From Symsagittifera roscoffensis (taxonomy: Eukaryota; Xenacoelomorpha; Acoela; Convolutidae), in NCBI RefSeq assembly GCF_963678635.1, contig NC_087067.1, positions 56,891,964-56,955,963 of the forward strand: a DNA stretch of 64,000 nucleotides. The letters run 5' to 3'. Positions within the stretch are counted from its first letter, which is position 1, and each line of letters opens with the position of its first letter. The position numbers and the translations under genes are program-made. This document shows positions 12,787-22,083 of the stretch, piece by piece. The notes below the pieces were generated by a model. The model saw only the letters and a program-made list of their open reading frames with translations. It was not told where the DNA came from and did not search any database.

Positions 12787-13172
12787 GAAGAAAACATGAA
12801 GAGCAAACTAGCTTGGAAAAAAGTGTTTTCGTATCATAACACAAAACTCGCAAGCTCGCGTGTGTAATGATTGCTCCGATAACAGATGCGTTGCAATTGA
12901 AAACAAATTGGAAGAAAACATGAAGAGCAAACAAGCTTGGAAAAAAGTGTTTTCGTATCATAACACAAAACTCGCAAGCTCGCGTGTGTAATGATTGCTC
13001 CGATAACAGATGCGTTGCAATTGAAAACAAATTGGAAGAAAACATGAAGAGCAAACAAGCTTGGAAAAAAGTGTTTTCGTATCATAACACAAAACTCGCA
13101 AGCTCGCGTGTGTAATGATTGCTTCGATAACAGATGCGTTGCAATTGAAAACAAATTAGAAGAGAACATGAA
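12787..13172. repeat. 124-bp tandem repeat, three copies plus a partial fourth
   Basis: 'gaagaaaacatgaagagcaa' recurs at about 12787, 12911 and 13035, with a degraded fourth start at 13159. Copies are nearly identical. Each contains 'ataacacaaaactcgcaagc' followed by 'tcgcgtgtgtaa', a hairpin-like motif resembling the tails of SINEs in this window. The overlapping minus-strand open frames only reflect a stop-free repeat. Confidence 0.85.
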
Positions 13173-13592
13173 GAAAATAAGATAAAGTTGAAAACAGATT
13201 GCCGTCTGTTATAATACAATTGCGTATTTATAATTGCAAGTAACAAAAAAATTCAATTTGCAATTCTGACTGGTCAAAAATGACATAACAGAACAAAATC
13301 TGATAGCGGAAAAAGTGATATTGGATCTACTTAATAATTACCCCTCCCCTCTATGGTATCTACAAGAATCGCCCTCTTTAAATAAATAGCAAATTCAATT
13401 GTCAAGCGGGTACAATTGGTTGATACGATCGCAGATGGTATGAAGACAGTTGTTGATTTTAGCATAATGGTTCCTTCACATGAATTCTTGCAAATACCAG
13501 TGAAAGATAACGGGGGTGACAACCACACATTTTTCACTTGCAGTTTTTTCTATTCCAGTGAGATTCCACATTTTGTGTGTGCATACCAGTGG

Positions 13593-13985
13593 TCAACTCA
13601 ACAAAAGGAAGGAAAAGTTTGACCATTTAATGATTAAAGTGACGGTTTTTCCATGAATAATAAGCCTTTGTATAAGCCCTGAGTGTAAGACAAACCATTT
13701 TTCTACGGCCCCTTCGATAATAGGTAGCAAATGTTTCGCGTTTCGACGGTCTATAATATCTATGTATCCTGTCACCGGCTTGTAAACGGTGTCAACTATT
13801 CCAAAACCAAAATAGGGTCGATCGGGGCTCGTCCACGATGATGCTTCGCCTTGCGTCAAAAGCAACTCTTGTTGATTTGAATTATAATATTGTTCCCACC
13901 AAGCCTTATTGGGTTTTAAAGTAGAAAAAGTGGGCACAAACTTCTCGCAGAGAGGCAAAGCCGTTGACATAAGATGGCTCAGATA
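13593..13985 (-). pseudogene. Merlin/ISXO2-like transposase remnant
   Basis: A minus-strand reading frame contains YFGFGIVDTVYKPVTGYIDI followed by RRNAKHLLPIIEGAVEKWFV. This resembles the DDE core of ISXO2/IS1016-type transposases used by Merlin DNA transposons (W-x-FG-x-I, R-x-AK-LLPII, then a region that should continue into G-x-I-x-SD). Upstream 'LPLCEKFVPTFSTLKPNKAW' and downstream 'FVLHSGLIQRLIIHGKTVTL' are only partly family-like, and the helix-turn-helix and second half of the catalytic core are absent. I infer a decayed fragment; a chance resemblance is possible. Confidence 0.4.
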
Positions 13986-14119
13986 CTCCAGTTTGGAGTT
14001 TAAAATTCTTATTTTGATTTACTCCGTAAATTGATAACGTGAATCGAAGATGATAAGGAATAACATAACCAATGAAAGATAGGAAAGAAAATAAACGCAA
14101 GGTAAATATAAAAAAAAAC

Positions 14120-14790
14120 ACTGACTTTCTTGAAAAAATCTCAACTTTCGAAGTTCAAAGAAAAAATAGATGCACTTTAAGATCTTTGAATTTCTAGAAC
14201 AATTTATGATTAGCGCTTTTTTTAAAATATGAACCCAACTAGAGAAAATTGGATCAATAGCTAAAAAAAATTTTCCACCGGAAATCTAAAAATTATATTC
14301 AACTTTTGAAACTAGAAATCGTTCACGTTTTTTCGCTCCATTTCCACGTTTGTACTTGGAGAGTGCTATTTACCTCACTTTCAGCAGATGGCTTTCAATT
14401 GAACTCAAAAAGTGAATATATACCTAAGTGCATTCATAAATGCATCAATATGTTTGAATGCACATCTGTCGCTATGGAGACTTTTCCTGAAAAAAAATCA
14501 GCAAGACCTATATAAGAGTCTTCATTACGTTCATTACTCTTACTAAGTAGTGTCACAAAATCTCCTTTTCTAATCGAAATGTTCAGTTTATGTCGAGAAC
14601 GTCCAAACAAGGTAATATTTCTTCCCTTAAGTTCATTTTACTTTACAACTTAAACAGCTGTTGGAATTTAGATCTTTCCGGTTTTTTAAAACTGCTGTAG
14701 TCTGATATAGTCGTTGCTGTAGTCTGATTGGTCGAAAATTTTAGTAGCTTTGTGAATTTAACATACTTATCAGTCCCCCCTTTCACCAGC
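14120..14790. other. Non-coding, AT-rich
   Basis: No exon or RNA gene seen. The segment 'agcaagacctatataagagt' near 14500 recurs in diverged form at about 29410 and 30655 ('agacctat...cgagta..cac'), always close to a run of A and a 'ctctttgaatttc' box. Together these suggest a low-copy interspersed repeat with no coding content. Confidence 0.4.
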
Positions 14791-15080
14791 AGATTTAAGA
14801 AGGAGCATACGCACGCCCACCCACCCACCCCTTGCTTCCTCCTCAGGGATTCGACCTCCTGTCGACCCAAGGGGTCCCCCTTTGTACTATTTTGAGACAT
14901 CCATTTTTGGCTGACTGACCCTAAAATTTTTCCCAAGACGCCAAAATATACTTTTTTCAAGAGAGGATCCTGCGGTGCACAAAATTTTATCAAAATGGGG
15001 TCTTTAAAGTGATTTAGGAGAACTCAGAAAATCCCCCCTCGAGAAAATCCTAGATCCGCCCATGCCCCCTTTAATAAAAG
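14790..15080 (-). repeat. Dispersed GC-richer repeat, copy 2 (inverted)
   Basis: The reverse complement carries 'agtacaaagggggacccctt', 'atggatgtctcaaaatag' and 'aaattttagggtcagtcagc' in the same relative order as 15540-15660. It also has a 5' part, 'gggcggatctaggattttct', related to 9730-9760. It forms an imperfect inverted pair with the copy at 15450-15695. Confidence 0.6.
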
Positions 15081-15449
15081 AGGATAACTGTTAAGTAGAT
15101 CCGTGATATTAATAAGAAAGAAATCAGCGCCACCCCGTTCTGTAATTACTTGAACCGAACACAGACTGCTGCATATTCTGCTTAATTTATATCGGCCTAT
15201 TATTACGCTTAAAGTTTTGTCCAATAAAAATTTTATCTGGATTCTGGTTGGCTGATACTTATTTGTCTGATTCCTGATCTGTCGGATTGCCTGGTTGTCT
15301 AGTTGTTGAAAACAACAAAAACAAGCTTAAGAAAGATAAAAAGGATGCAGAAAGACGTATTTCTGCATCCTGTTTAAACAATGAGGCGATACTTACAGTA
15401 AATCAAAAACATAGCATAGCAAGCCGACAGACAAAAAAAATTGTTCGGA

Positions 15450-15695
15450 AAAACAACTGAAAAATTTTCAATGGTTTGAAGTAACTTTTGAAGAAAAAGA
15501 TTCTAAAAAAACAAGAATTCAAGCAGTTTTTTGGCGCGCGCTCTCCCTTCAAAATTAGTATATATTGGCGCTAAAGGCGCCTTTAGAAAAGTTTTAGGGT
15601 CAGTCAGCCAAAAAATGGATATCCCCAAATAGTACAAAGGGGGACCCTTTCGGTCAGCATGGGGTCGAATATTTGAGGGGGGGGGGGGGGTTAGT
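15450..15695 (+). repeat. Dispersed GC-richer repeat, copy 3, with 14-G run
   Basis: Contains 'ggcgcgcgctctcccttcaa', 'ggcgctaaaggcgcctttag' (a near-palindrome), 'tttagggtcagtcagcc' and 'acaaagggggaccctttcgg'. It ends in an uninterrupted run of 14 G at about 15677-15690, which is prone to assembly error. Confidence 0.6.
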
Positions 15696-15782
15696 TCGGT
15701 CTATCGCATTAACTAATGTTATATCCAATTAAGTATATTTCAATCGAAAAATAACTAGTTGCTAACAAAACTCCTCACTTAC

Positions 15783-15949
15783 CCGTAATCACTGTGTTCC
15801 TCACGCCTCAATTGACCGAATTTGACTTTGCTTAACTGCAACTTCTCAAGAGGTGGATAGTAGAGAGAGACATCGCATAGCAGTCGGGTTTCCTTCACCG
15901 CCTATGTTTTCATGCTTTTCACAAAAGAAGTTGACATCTTCATTCAGAC
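15783..15949 (-). pseudogene. 2OG-Fe(II) oxygenase gene, exon 4 (iron-binding HxD), frameshifted
   Basis: Exon between TTTTCAG (acceptor) and GG|gtaagt (donor). One frame gives GLNEDVNFFCEKHENIGGEG then NPTAMRCL. A second frame continues with YYPPLEKLQLSKVKFGQL and RREEHSDYG. Together these are the family's 'G-N-P-T-x-x-R-x-L-YYPP ... R-x-x-E-HSD-Y-G' block, where H and D are two of the three iron ligands. The frame change falls exactly at a TC-repeat (plus-strand 'tagagagaga', about 15870), consistent with a 2-bp slippage insertion. Either the gene is inactive or the assembly has an error. No exon for the second iron histidine or the 2OG-binding Arg-x-Ser was found further downstream. Confidence 0.7.
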
Positions 15950-16175
15950 CTGAAAACAAAGCAGTAACCAACAATTTTTCTGCCCGTTAGAATCAGGATA
16001 ATATCTTATCTGAATAATCAGTTTAGACGTGTTGATAAAATTCAAATTCAGCAAGAAAAATTGATTTGGAAAAAAAAATTTGTTTTAGAGAATAATGGTA
16101 AATTACAAAATATAACACAAGCTTTGCTTGTGTAAAAAATACGACAAAACACATAATAAAATTAATAATGCTTAC

Positions 16176-16353
16176 CAACGGCAATAGCCATTAGCAGTCT
16201 CAGAGATATTTTCTTCATCTTCTGATAAAATTGAGTGAGACAGGATACGAACTGTGCATTTGGCCACTGTAGACCAAACATCTGCACCTCAAATGGGACA
16301 AAGTTGAAGGCCTCTTTCAGGTCACTGGGCTGTTTAGGATCCAAAGACTCCAC
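16176..16353 (-). CDS. 2OG-Fe(II) oxygenase gene, exon 3
   Basis: A 178-bp exon with a GTTCAG acceptor and a GTTG|gtaagc donor, entering in phase 0 and leaving in phase 1. The peptide has VESLDPKQPSDLKEAFNFVP, 'LQWPNAQFVSCLTQFYQKMK' and 'ISLRLLMAIAVG'. This is the conserved 'ESLDP-x-x-x-DLKE-x-F' plus 'WP ... F ... YY-x-x-M ... LS-x-L-x-x-x-A-x-x-LG' stretch of isopenicillin-N-synthase-like oxygenases. The exon has no lesion. Such enzymes couple 2-oxoglutarate decarboxylation to substrate oxidation in the cytosol; the substrate cannot be told from sequence. Confidence 0.8.
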
Positions 16354-16480
16354 CTGAACACAAACTTGAGTTCAATTTAAGTCACACTTGGTCATTAAGC
16401 CTTTTGAATGAAATGCATCAGGCTCAGTGGATGAATTAATGGCAACCTCCTGGCCAATCGATTTGTTAGAGAAAACGTGC

Positions 16481-16633
16481 CTGGTAGCCGACATATCCAT
16501 GATTTCTTTCGTCACTGCTGCCCCGTGAAAACTTTTGTTTTTCCTTTTCAGGCAGTTGAAAAAAGTCGCTGCACAAATTGTTCACCAAATCCACTTCCTC
16601 TTTCTCCAAGCCAGTTCTTCAGGTATAGAAAGC
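16481..16633 (-). pseudogene. 2OG-Fe(II) oxygenase gene, exon 2, frameshifted, probable GC donor
   Basis: After the acceptor ACTATAG the frame reads GFLYLKN. It then breaks and resumes in another frame as LEKEEVDLVNNLCSDFFQLP, EKEKQKFSRGSSDERNHGY. This is the DIOX_N core (GF-x-YL-x-NHG ... FF-x-LP-x-x-EK-x-K-F ... NHGY-x). A 2-bp loss at the expected Asn-His-Gly codons (about 16610) explains the break. The exon joins in phase 0 to 16353 only if the donor is CAG|gcacgt at 16481/16480, that is a GC-AG intron. A GT alternative a few codons upstream (TAT|gtcggc) would shorten the conserved segment. Confidence 0.65.
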
Positions 16634-16757
16634 CTATAGTGGTATAAATTATGCAATTCAATTAAATTGTAACCTATAATGCAGATGAAATATACAAATT
16701 TTTTATATCAAATATTTTTTGGCAATAGTTTCGAAACGATCTTTGAATCAACTTTAC

Positions 16758-16909
16758 CTGTGTTTTTGAGAGCAAACAGTACATTTTCAGACAGCCACTC
16801 TAGCATCTCTAAGTTGAGGTCTTCATCTTCAACTGAGGCAGACAGGAGGGAGAAATCAATAGTTGGAATGTACTCACTCTCTATTCCATCCTCAGCGACA
16901 CTCATACAC
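16758..16909 (-). CDS. 2OG-Fe(II) oxygenase gene, exon 1 recognised (DIOX_N start)
   Basis: Exon ending ACACAG|gtaaag. The peptide MSVAEDGIESEYIPTIDFSL, then LSASVEDEDLNLEMLEWLSE, then NVLFALKNTG has the N-terminal signature of the non-haem dioxygenase family (x-IP-x-IDFS ... AL-x-x-TG). It leaves in phase 1, matching the next exon's 'GFLYL'. The start is uncertain. Met within this exon (about 16904) could initiate, or the CAG at 16912-16910 could be an acceptor from a further 5' exon. With exons 2-4 this covers roughly the first 60% of a normal enzyme of about 320-350 residues. Confidence 0.7.
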
Positions 16910-17860
16910 CTGAAAATTAGTGTCATCTGCAGATTTTTAACAAGTTAATACACTACCTCACATAAACGTCAATTTTATGGTGTATTACGTGCTTTTACAC
17001 AGAATCGAGCGATACAACACGTTTCTGCGCGCCATTTGAACTTACGCATTCGGATAACGTAAATTTCCTTCCGTTTAGGAAATGAATTTGAATTGAAATT
17101 AAAAAACAAAAATCAAATTGCTAAAAAATCAAACTAGAAAAACTTATCACTCTCTTGAAAAAAAAACAAGACCTAATCAAAAGACTTCTTTTCGTTCATT
17201 AACACTTCATGAACATTTACTACAGATACCTTTATCACTTAGCCCACCTACACATGACCCATTGACACTAGATCTATCGACATTTGTCAGAGTTGGGCTA
17301 CTACAAGGGTCACAGAAACCTCCAATGAAGATAAAACAATTTGAAAATTGATCACTTTTTTAAAATTTTATGTGAAACTTTTCCATCAGTATTTTTTTCA
17401 TGTCTAGGAGAGAAGACTGCTGAAATATAGAACACATGGCAAAATGGTCCATTTAGCCGATTTGTAATAATCCCAAAATACGCTCGAGAAAAATTTGCAC
17501 TCAAAAAAAATGTCAATACTGCCACGTTGAACTCTAACAAATGATCAAATGGCACAGAAAAAGTCAAAAATTTGGGTTTACATTTTAAAGGTCAATGGTA
17601 TTTTGAATTTGGTTCAATTCGCTAACGACCGGGAAAGAGTTTCAGGGGTCAAATATTTTTTGCTATTGCAAAAAAATGAAGAAAAACAATAATTACAAAC
17701 TCTATTACTTATTATCTTAAATTAAACTCATTGATACACACTCGAAAAGTATTAAAAGTACGTTTCAAGTATAAAATAAGGCGCTACTTCCATCAAAAGT
17801 TAAAATTTAGTTTCATTGCTTCTTTTTTCGCGTTCTCTTCTTTTTCTGTGCTATAAACAT
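16910..17860. other. Intergenic stretch, nothing recognised
   Basis: Separates the 5' end of the oxygenase exons from the 3' end of the transporter-like gene, both on the minus strand. The open frames here lack domain or splice support. The promoter of the oxygenase would be expected in this stretch but no TATA or initiator can be assigned with confidence. Confidence 0.35.
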
Positions 17861-17864
17861 ACTT

Positions 17865-18072
17865 CTACTTCAGCTGTGCGTATCTGGTTACTGTCCAAGC
17901 ACTGGCGAAAATGACACATTGCAGTAAGCATGAGAAGCATGCAAAATACATGATATACATGGTTCCGAGTGCGGATTCAAACAGGTAGCCAGAGAGAATA
18001 GGGGTGTAGGGGTGAGGGCACTCCACAGCCGGCGAAAAAAGAGGAAGACATTTTGCCAGTGATGTCCATCTT
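17865..18072 (-). pseudogene. MFSD4/NaGLT1-like transporter, C-terminal exon with frameshift
   Basis: Exon after acceptor CATGTTTAG, ending at TAG (17867-17865). The first frame reads KMDITGKMSSSFFAGCGV. A second frame gives PILSGYLFESALGTMYIMYF and ACFSCLLQCVIFASAWTVTR. Together this matches the family pattern 'ITGK-x-S-x-x-F-x-x-G-x-x-x-GEM-x-x-P-x-x-x-G' followed by the last membrane helix of major-facilitator sugar transporters of the MFSD4B (NaGLT1) type. The one-base shift lies in a C-rich run (plus 'ggggtgtaggggtgaggg', about 18000-18017). The expected GEM motif is missing. It may be a decayed copy or a sequence error in a homopolymer-rich spot. Confidence 0.5.
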
Positions 18073-18579
18073 CTAAACATGGCAAACAAACAAATGACAA
18101 AAAATCTTCTTTAAGAGAAAAAGACTAACTTGGACAATATTTCAAACTTAGTTTTAAAAATTGATACAAAACGTGTTATTCTCTAAATTAGTTTCATCAG
18201 TTTAAATTCGAAAGTCTAATGAAAATATATATAGACATGAGGCTGCTTAGATCAATCCAATTAAAGTGTGGCGGCATACACCGACTCAAACCAATTCGGA
18301 CATACCCATGCTTTCATTTTGTATTTACTTATGATAAGCACCAAATTGAAACAGAATATCTATTAAAGCTCCATTGCAGCTCTCGAACAAAGATCAATTG
18401 CAAATAGTTTATGAGGCGCAGATGGACAACGTGAATAGAACCATCACAACAATGACTGCAAAATCATAACTATTGTAGTTTGACGATAATATTCTTTCCT
18501 ATTGGGGCGTAGCGATAAGCATATTTGCATGTGATATTAATTACTTTGATCAGATGTTCAATCAAACAATTTTAAAAAT

Positions 18580-18760
18580 TGTTAGTTTTGCATAGAAGTG
18601 AATCTGCGCTTCGCAAACAAGCGAGAAAACAGAAAAAAGTAGCTGTGAAAATTTAAAAGGAAGCCTTTAAAAGGAAAAAGTTTCTATATGCCGGAATCGA
18701 AACTCTAACCAGCAGATTATGAATCTCACATCCTCGCATTTTATCATTACCGTAGCCAAT
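18580..18760 (-). repeat. tRNA-derived SINE, diverged copy
   Basis: Plus-strand 'tctgcgcttcgcaaacaagc', 'aaaagtagctgtgaaaattt' and 'gccggaatcgaaactctaac' correspond, in order, to the tail hairpin, body and B-box region of the SINE at 27846-28050. In reverse complement it keeps 'gattcataatc', the anticodon-loop-like segment. Confidence 0.5.
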
Positions 18761-19029
18761 ATTTTATAGGTCAATGTTTTTTCGAGTTCTTCAACTGCCT
18801 TTTTTTTTAAAAAAAAGCATTTAACCTATGGATGCATTTCGAGTGAAACTTTCAGGGTTCACCTAAAAACCTCTGACAAACATGATGGATTCGTAAAACT
18901 CATACGAACTTTATTTCTGAAAAAATCTTGGTTTGTTTCACAGTTAATAATTTAGATAGTTTGGATCGTAATAATTGAGCAAGATGAGCCGGAGCACTTG
19001 AAACAAAAATTTAATTGATTCCGAAATGA

Positions 19030-19878
19030 TTCGAACGATTTCTCTTTGATGCATGTAAATTTCGTGCTCAGTGTACCTAGAGTTCAACTGTTGGATGAGC
19101 TGCTATTAGGATCAGCGGGTGACATGATTCAACTTCCATTGTTGGGGCAAATTCGAGTCTACTGCGCGAACGAAAAATATGCTTCTGGTCTAGGCATGGA
19201 TTGAATTTTATCAATTGTTCTTCGGATCCAGGCGGCGCTTCTGTTGTAGATGTTTGATCGTTTCACTGAAACATTCTCGCTCGTTCTTTATCGTTACTAG
19301 TTGAATGTTGTCGTTCTTCTCGATGTTTGCCGTTAGAGTCTTGGTCTTTTGCCCATGATGAGATCAGTTTTTTGAAAAACCTGAAAACTGCGGCGATGGT
19401 GAACAAAAGTTTATTCCACGAGGAAAAATGACTGATGTCAAAGACTGGAGGACCTGAAAACGGTGGCTGTGATGCACACACTGAGGCAAATTTTGAGATG
19501 TTTTTAGTGTCTATTACAGAAGACTTCAGTGGCCATTGAGATGATTGTGACATCAGAAAGTCTGCTTACCATTTTTATTCGATGTCACTAGGTTTTAGTC
19601 CTCTAGAGCCGTGATCAGCAGGGTTGAGATGAGTCGCTATATGGTGCCAGATATTGTTTCCTTGAGTAGCGCTTGTTTCGGCTGGATGATCTGACACAAA
19701 ACTCTTGTTTTTTCTTCGAATTTATCCAGTCAGTTACAGTTTGACTGTCTGTCCACTTGTGTATGTCAGGATCAGCGTTTAGCGTAAGTTGTACTTTAGC
19801 AAAATTAACTAGTCGAAATCCAATAGTTGCTGCTTCAAGCTCTAGTTTTGGATTATTATTATTATTATTAAAAAACAA
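19030..19878 (-). pseudogene. BEL/Pao retrotransposon pol remnant (RNase H to integrase N-terminus)
   Basis: Minus-strand frames give KLELEAATIGFRLVNFAKVQ, LTLNADPDIHKWTDSQTVTD and WINSKKKQEFC. This is the BEL/Pao RNase H block (R/L-EL-x-A-A-x-x-G ... TDS-x-x-V-x-x-WI-x-S). After a frame change come 'PFSGPPVF' and 'SSQWPLKSSV'. Around 19160-19230 'IKFNPCLDQKH..FRSRSRLE' resembles the L-x-P-x-LD-x-x-G-x-x-R-x-GGRL segment at the integrase N-terminus. Several frameshifts and stops show it is dead. No LTRs were found nearby. A TTATTA microsatellite abuts its 5' side at about 19856-19870. Confidence 0.65.
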
Positions 19879-19940
19879 AACCGTTTTTTATAATTAAATT
19901 TAATAAAACTTTATTGGAAAAAACATACACTGACTAAATA

Positions 19941-20668
19941 CAGTGCTGATTTAAATTATCCGGACAAAAAGAACAAACTTGAATTTTCAAACGCGCTTTT
20001 CTCAAATTGGGTTGAGTTTAGACAAAAAGTGAACAGAACAAATGTTGCTTAGAAATTCACCAGAATTAATATGATGCCATTTTTCTCCGAAATTCTCAAC
20101 CAAAATTTTAGCCCAAAAATGGGTCAATTTGGCTTTTTTCAATTAATCAAGAATTACGTTGAAACTACTTTGTTAATTGATAAGAATATTATATCATTAG
20201 AAGCCTCTTACGCAGCCCAACAAAGTTTAAGAAGGGTTAAATCTCCAAAAACCAATGTAAGAGAAAAAATTTTCACTTGATAATCAATAAATGTGATTTT
20301 TACTATAAAACCCAGAATCTCTGTTTAAAAATAAATTTTGAACAATTTGCGCAAACTTTTGGATGTTTAACCCTTCTAAAACTTTGTTAAGCTGCTTAAG
20401 AGGCTTCCTGTGATATAATTTTCTTATCAATTAACAAAGTAGTTGCAGCGTAATTCTTGATTAAATGAAAAAAGCCAAAATAACCCATTTTTGGGGTAAA
20501 ATTTTTGTCGAGAAATTCGGAGAAAAAATGGCACCATATTAATTCTGGTGAAATTCTAAGCAATTTTTGTTCTCTTCACTTTTTGTCTAATCTTAACCCA
20601 ATTTGAGAAAAACGCGTTTGAAAATTCAAGTTTTGTTCGTTTTGTCCGGATAATTTAAATCAGCACTG
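19941..20668. mobile_element. Foldback MITE, Tc1/mariner-like, TA target site
   Basis: A 728-bp element flanked by TA (19939-19940 and 20669-20670). Its ends are perfect inverted repeats starting CAGTGCTGATTTAAATTATC and continuing into TIRs of about 310 bp each (19941-20255 and 20360-20668, imperfect), with a short unique centre. The CAGTGCTG terminus and TA duplication are typical of Tc1/mariner-derived non-autonomous elements. The open frame across the left arm is not a transposase. Confidence 0.85.
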
Positions 20669-20754
20669 TATTAACTTGAATAACAGGAGCGAATCAAAAA
20701 CCATTGCATCTACGATGAAAACTGCAGACACCACCAGAAAATGACCCAACTTCT

Positions 20755-20925
20755 CAAACATCAGCGTGAACATGACAAAAAGCAGCTCTAGAAAGTGCAA
20801 TAAGAAAAATAGATATACGCCTCGAATAAGCAAAAATTCTCGGCTAGGTCTAGGATTCGATCTGCGACCTACAGCAATCTACGCACTAACCACTCAGCCA
20901 CGCACACTTAACCACCGACAAACAC
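20755..20925 (-). repeat. tRNA-derived SINE copy with A and B boxes
   Basis: In reverse complement, an A-box-like TGGCTGAGTGG (plus 20890-20900) is followed by a degenerate B box (GATCGAATCC, about 20853-20862). The SINE body follows ('gcctcgaataag', 'tattgcac', 'agctgctttttgtcatgttc'). It is the same family as 27846-28050. The sequence does not fold into a good cloverleaf, so it is not called a tRNA gene. Confidence 0.6.
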
Positions 20926-20999
20926 TAGTTACGAATAAAGCAGCTACATATGCTAAGAAATTGCCAATACAAATATACACAATTTGGCATATAACAAAC

Positions 21000-21800
21000 T
21001 AAATGCATTAGCATGTAACAAATCAGAAAGCATAAAGCCATATTATGTATAAATTAAGGATTTCAAAAAATTGAGAGATCTTTTGAGTGAGAAAACTTTG
21101 AGTTGAAATCGAGTTTTATGATTGTTTTGTCGTTTGAAACTAGTAACTTTTTTCGGTTCAGTTGATGAATTAAAAACACATGAACTCTGTTAACTTATTA
21201 CTAGTCGAATGTCAAAGCACAGGCTATCAAAAAGCTGCACAAGTGCCCTAAAGGTGGCACCAATATTTTTGACTTAGGTAAGAAAAAAGAAGGTTCTTAA
21301 TAGCATACCGAACTGGTGTAAATAAGCCGAGAAACATAAGCAGACAAACGAAAATCCGACAATTCAATTTCTCCCGGAAAATTTTTTTCTATTTCATAAG
21401 CAATTTCAAAAACAAAGTCCGGCTGGGACACCAACCCCAGAAATTAGGGAACAAAGGCATCCCCGTCACCTCTGTGCTAGCAGGGTGACCACTTCGGGAG
21501 TGAAAAAATAGAGACTAGCCTGAATACGCAGCGAAAACTAGTATTCCACAAAAAATTTATTTCGAATGATAGTTTAAATTACAACAAAAAGAACAAAATG
21601 ATTATTTCAAGATCACGTTTACAATCTTTTACCACGAAACGACTTGATTCTTACCACCGAATGGAGAACTAAATTAGCCGACTAACTTAATGACATGAAC
21701 TAAGCGCCAAATTAGTAAACTGAAAGACTCAAAACTCAATAATCAAAAATAAATCATTTAAAAAGCAACAACTTAACTACGATCTGAAATTGGAATCTTA
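21000..21800. other. Probable intron of the transporter-like gene
   Basis: AT-rich, no exon recognised. It lies between the interrupted exon copy at 22002-22063 and the C-terminal exon at 17865-18072, so it would be intronic if those belong to one gene. Confidence 0.35.
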
Positions 21801-21807
21801 ATCATCC

Positions 21808-22063
21808 AAAGCGTATTGCCATTGTCAGCATCGCGATTCATAACTAAAGGACTAGGACTCAAAAAGAGATTTGATGAAAGAAAAATAAAAAACGATTTTT
21901 ACATTTTGATTTACTGATATCATTCCAAGTTAAGTGTACTTAATAAAATAACAACAAATAAAAATAACAGCTCAAACGCGATCAAACTACGAGACGCTCA
22001 CATGTACTGTGCTGCGATGTTTCCACCTCGACGCCTTTCTTCCTCTTCTCCGCCATTTCAACT
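21808..22063 (-). repeat. Left copy of a ~255-bp direct duplication flanking the LINE
   Basis: Begins 'aaagcgtattgccattgtca' and ends 'cgccatttcaact' at the LINE's 3' end. It matches 25806-26059 with only a handful of differences ('gtcagcatcg' against 'gtcaggcatcg', 'cacatgtact' against 'cacttgtact', 'cttctccgcc' against 'cttcgcc'). It contains the 3' end of the transporter exon (22002-22063) with its donor site and adjoining intron. The simplest reading is an unusually long target-site duplication made when the LINE inserted. Confidence 0.75.
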
Positions 22064-22083
22064 TGTCTTGTCTTGTAAGTCGT

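Noticed and set aside
12779-13169. Overlapping minus-strand ORFs of 91 and 111 codons with repeated Phe/Cys-rich peptides
   Set aside because: They result from the 124-bp tandem repeat; each unit restates the same peptide in successive frames, with no start or domain support.
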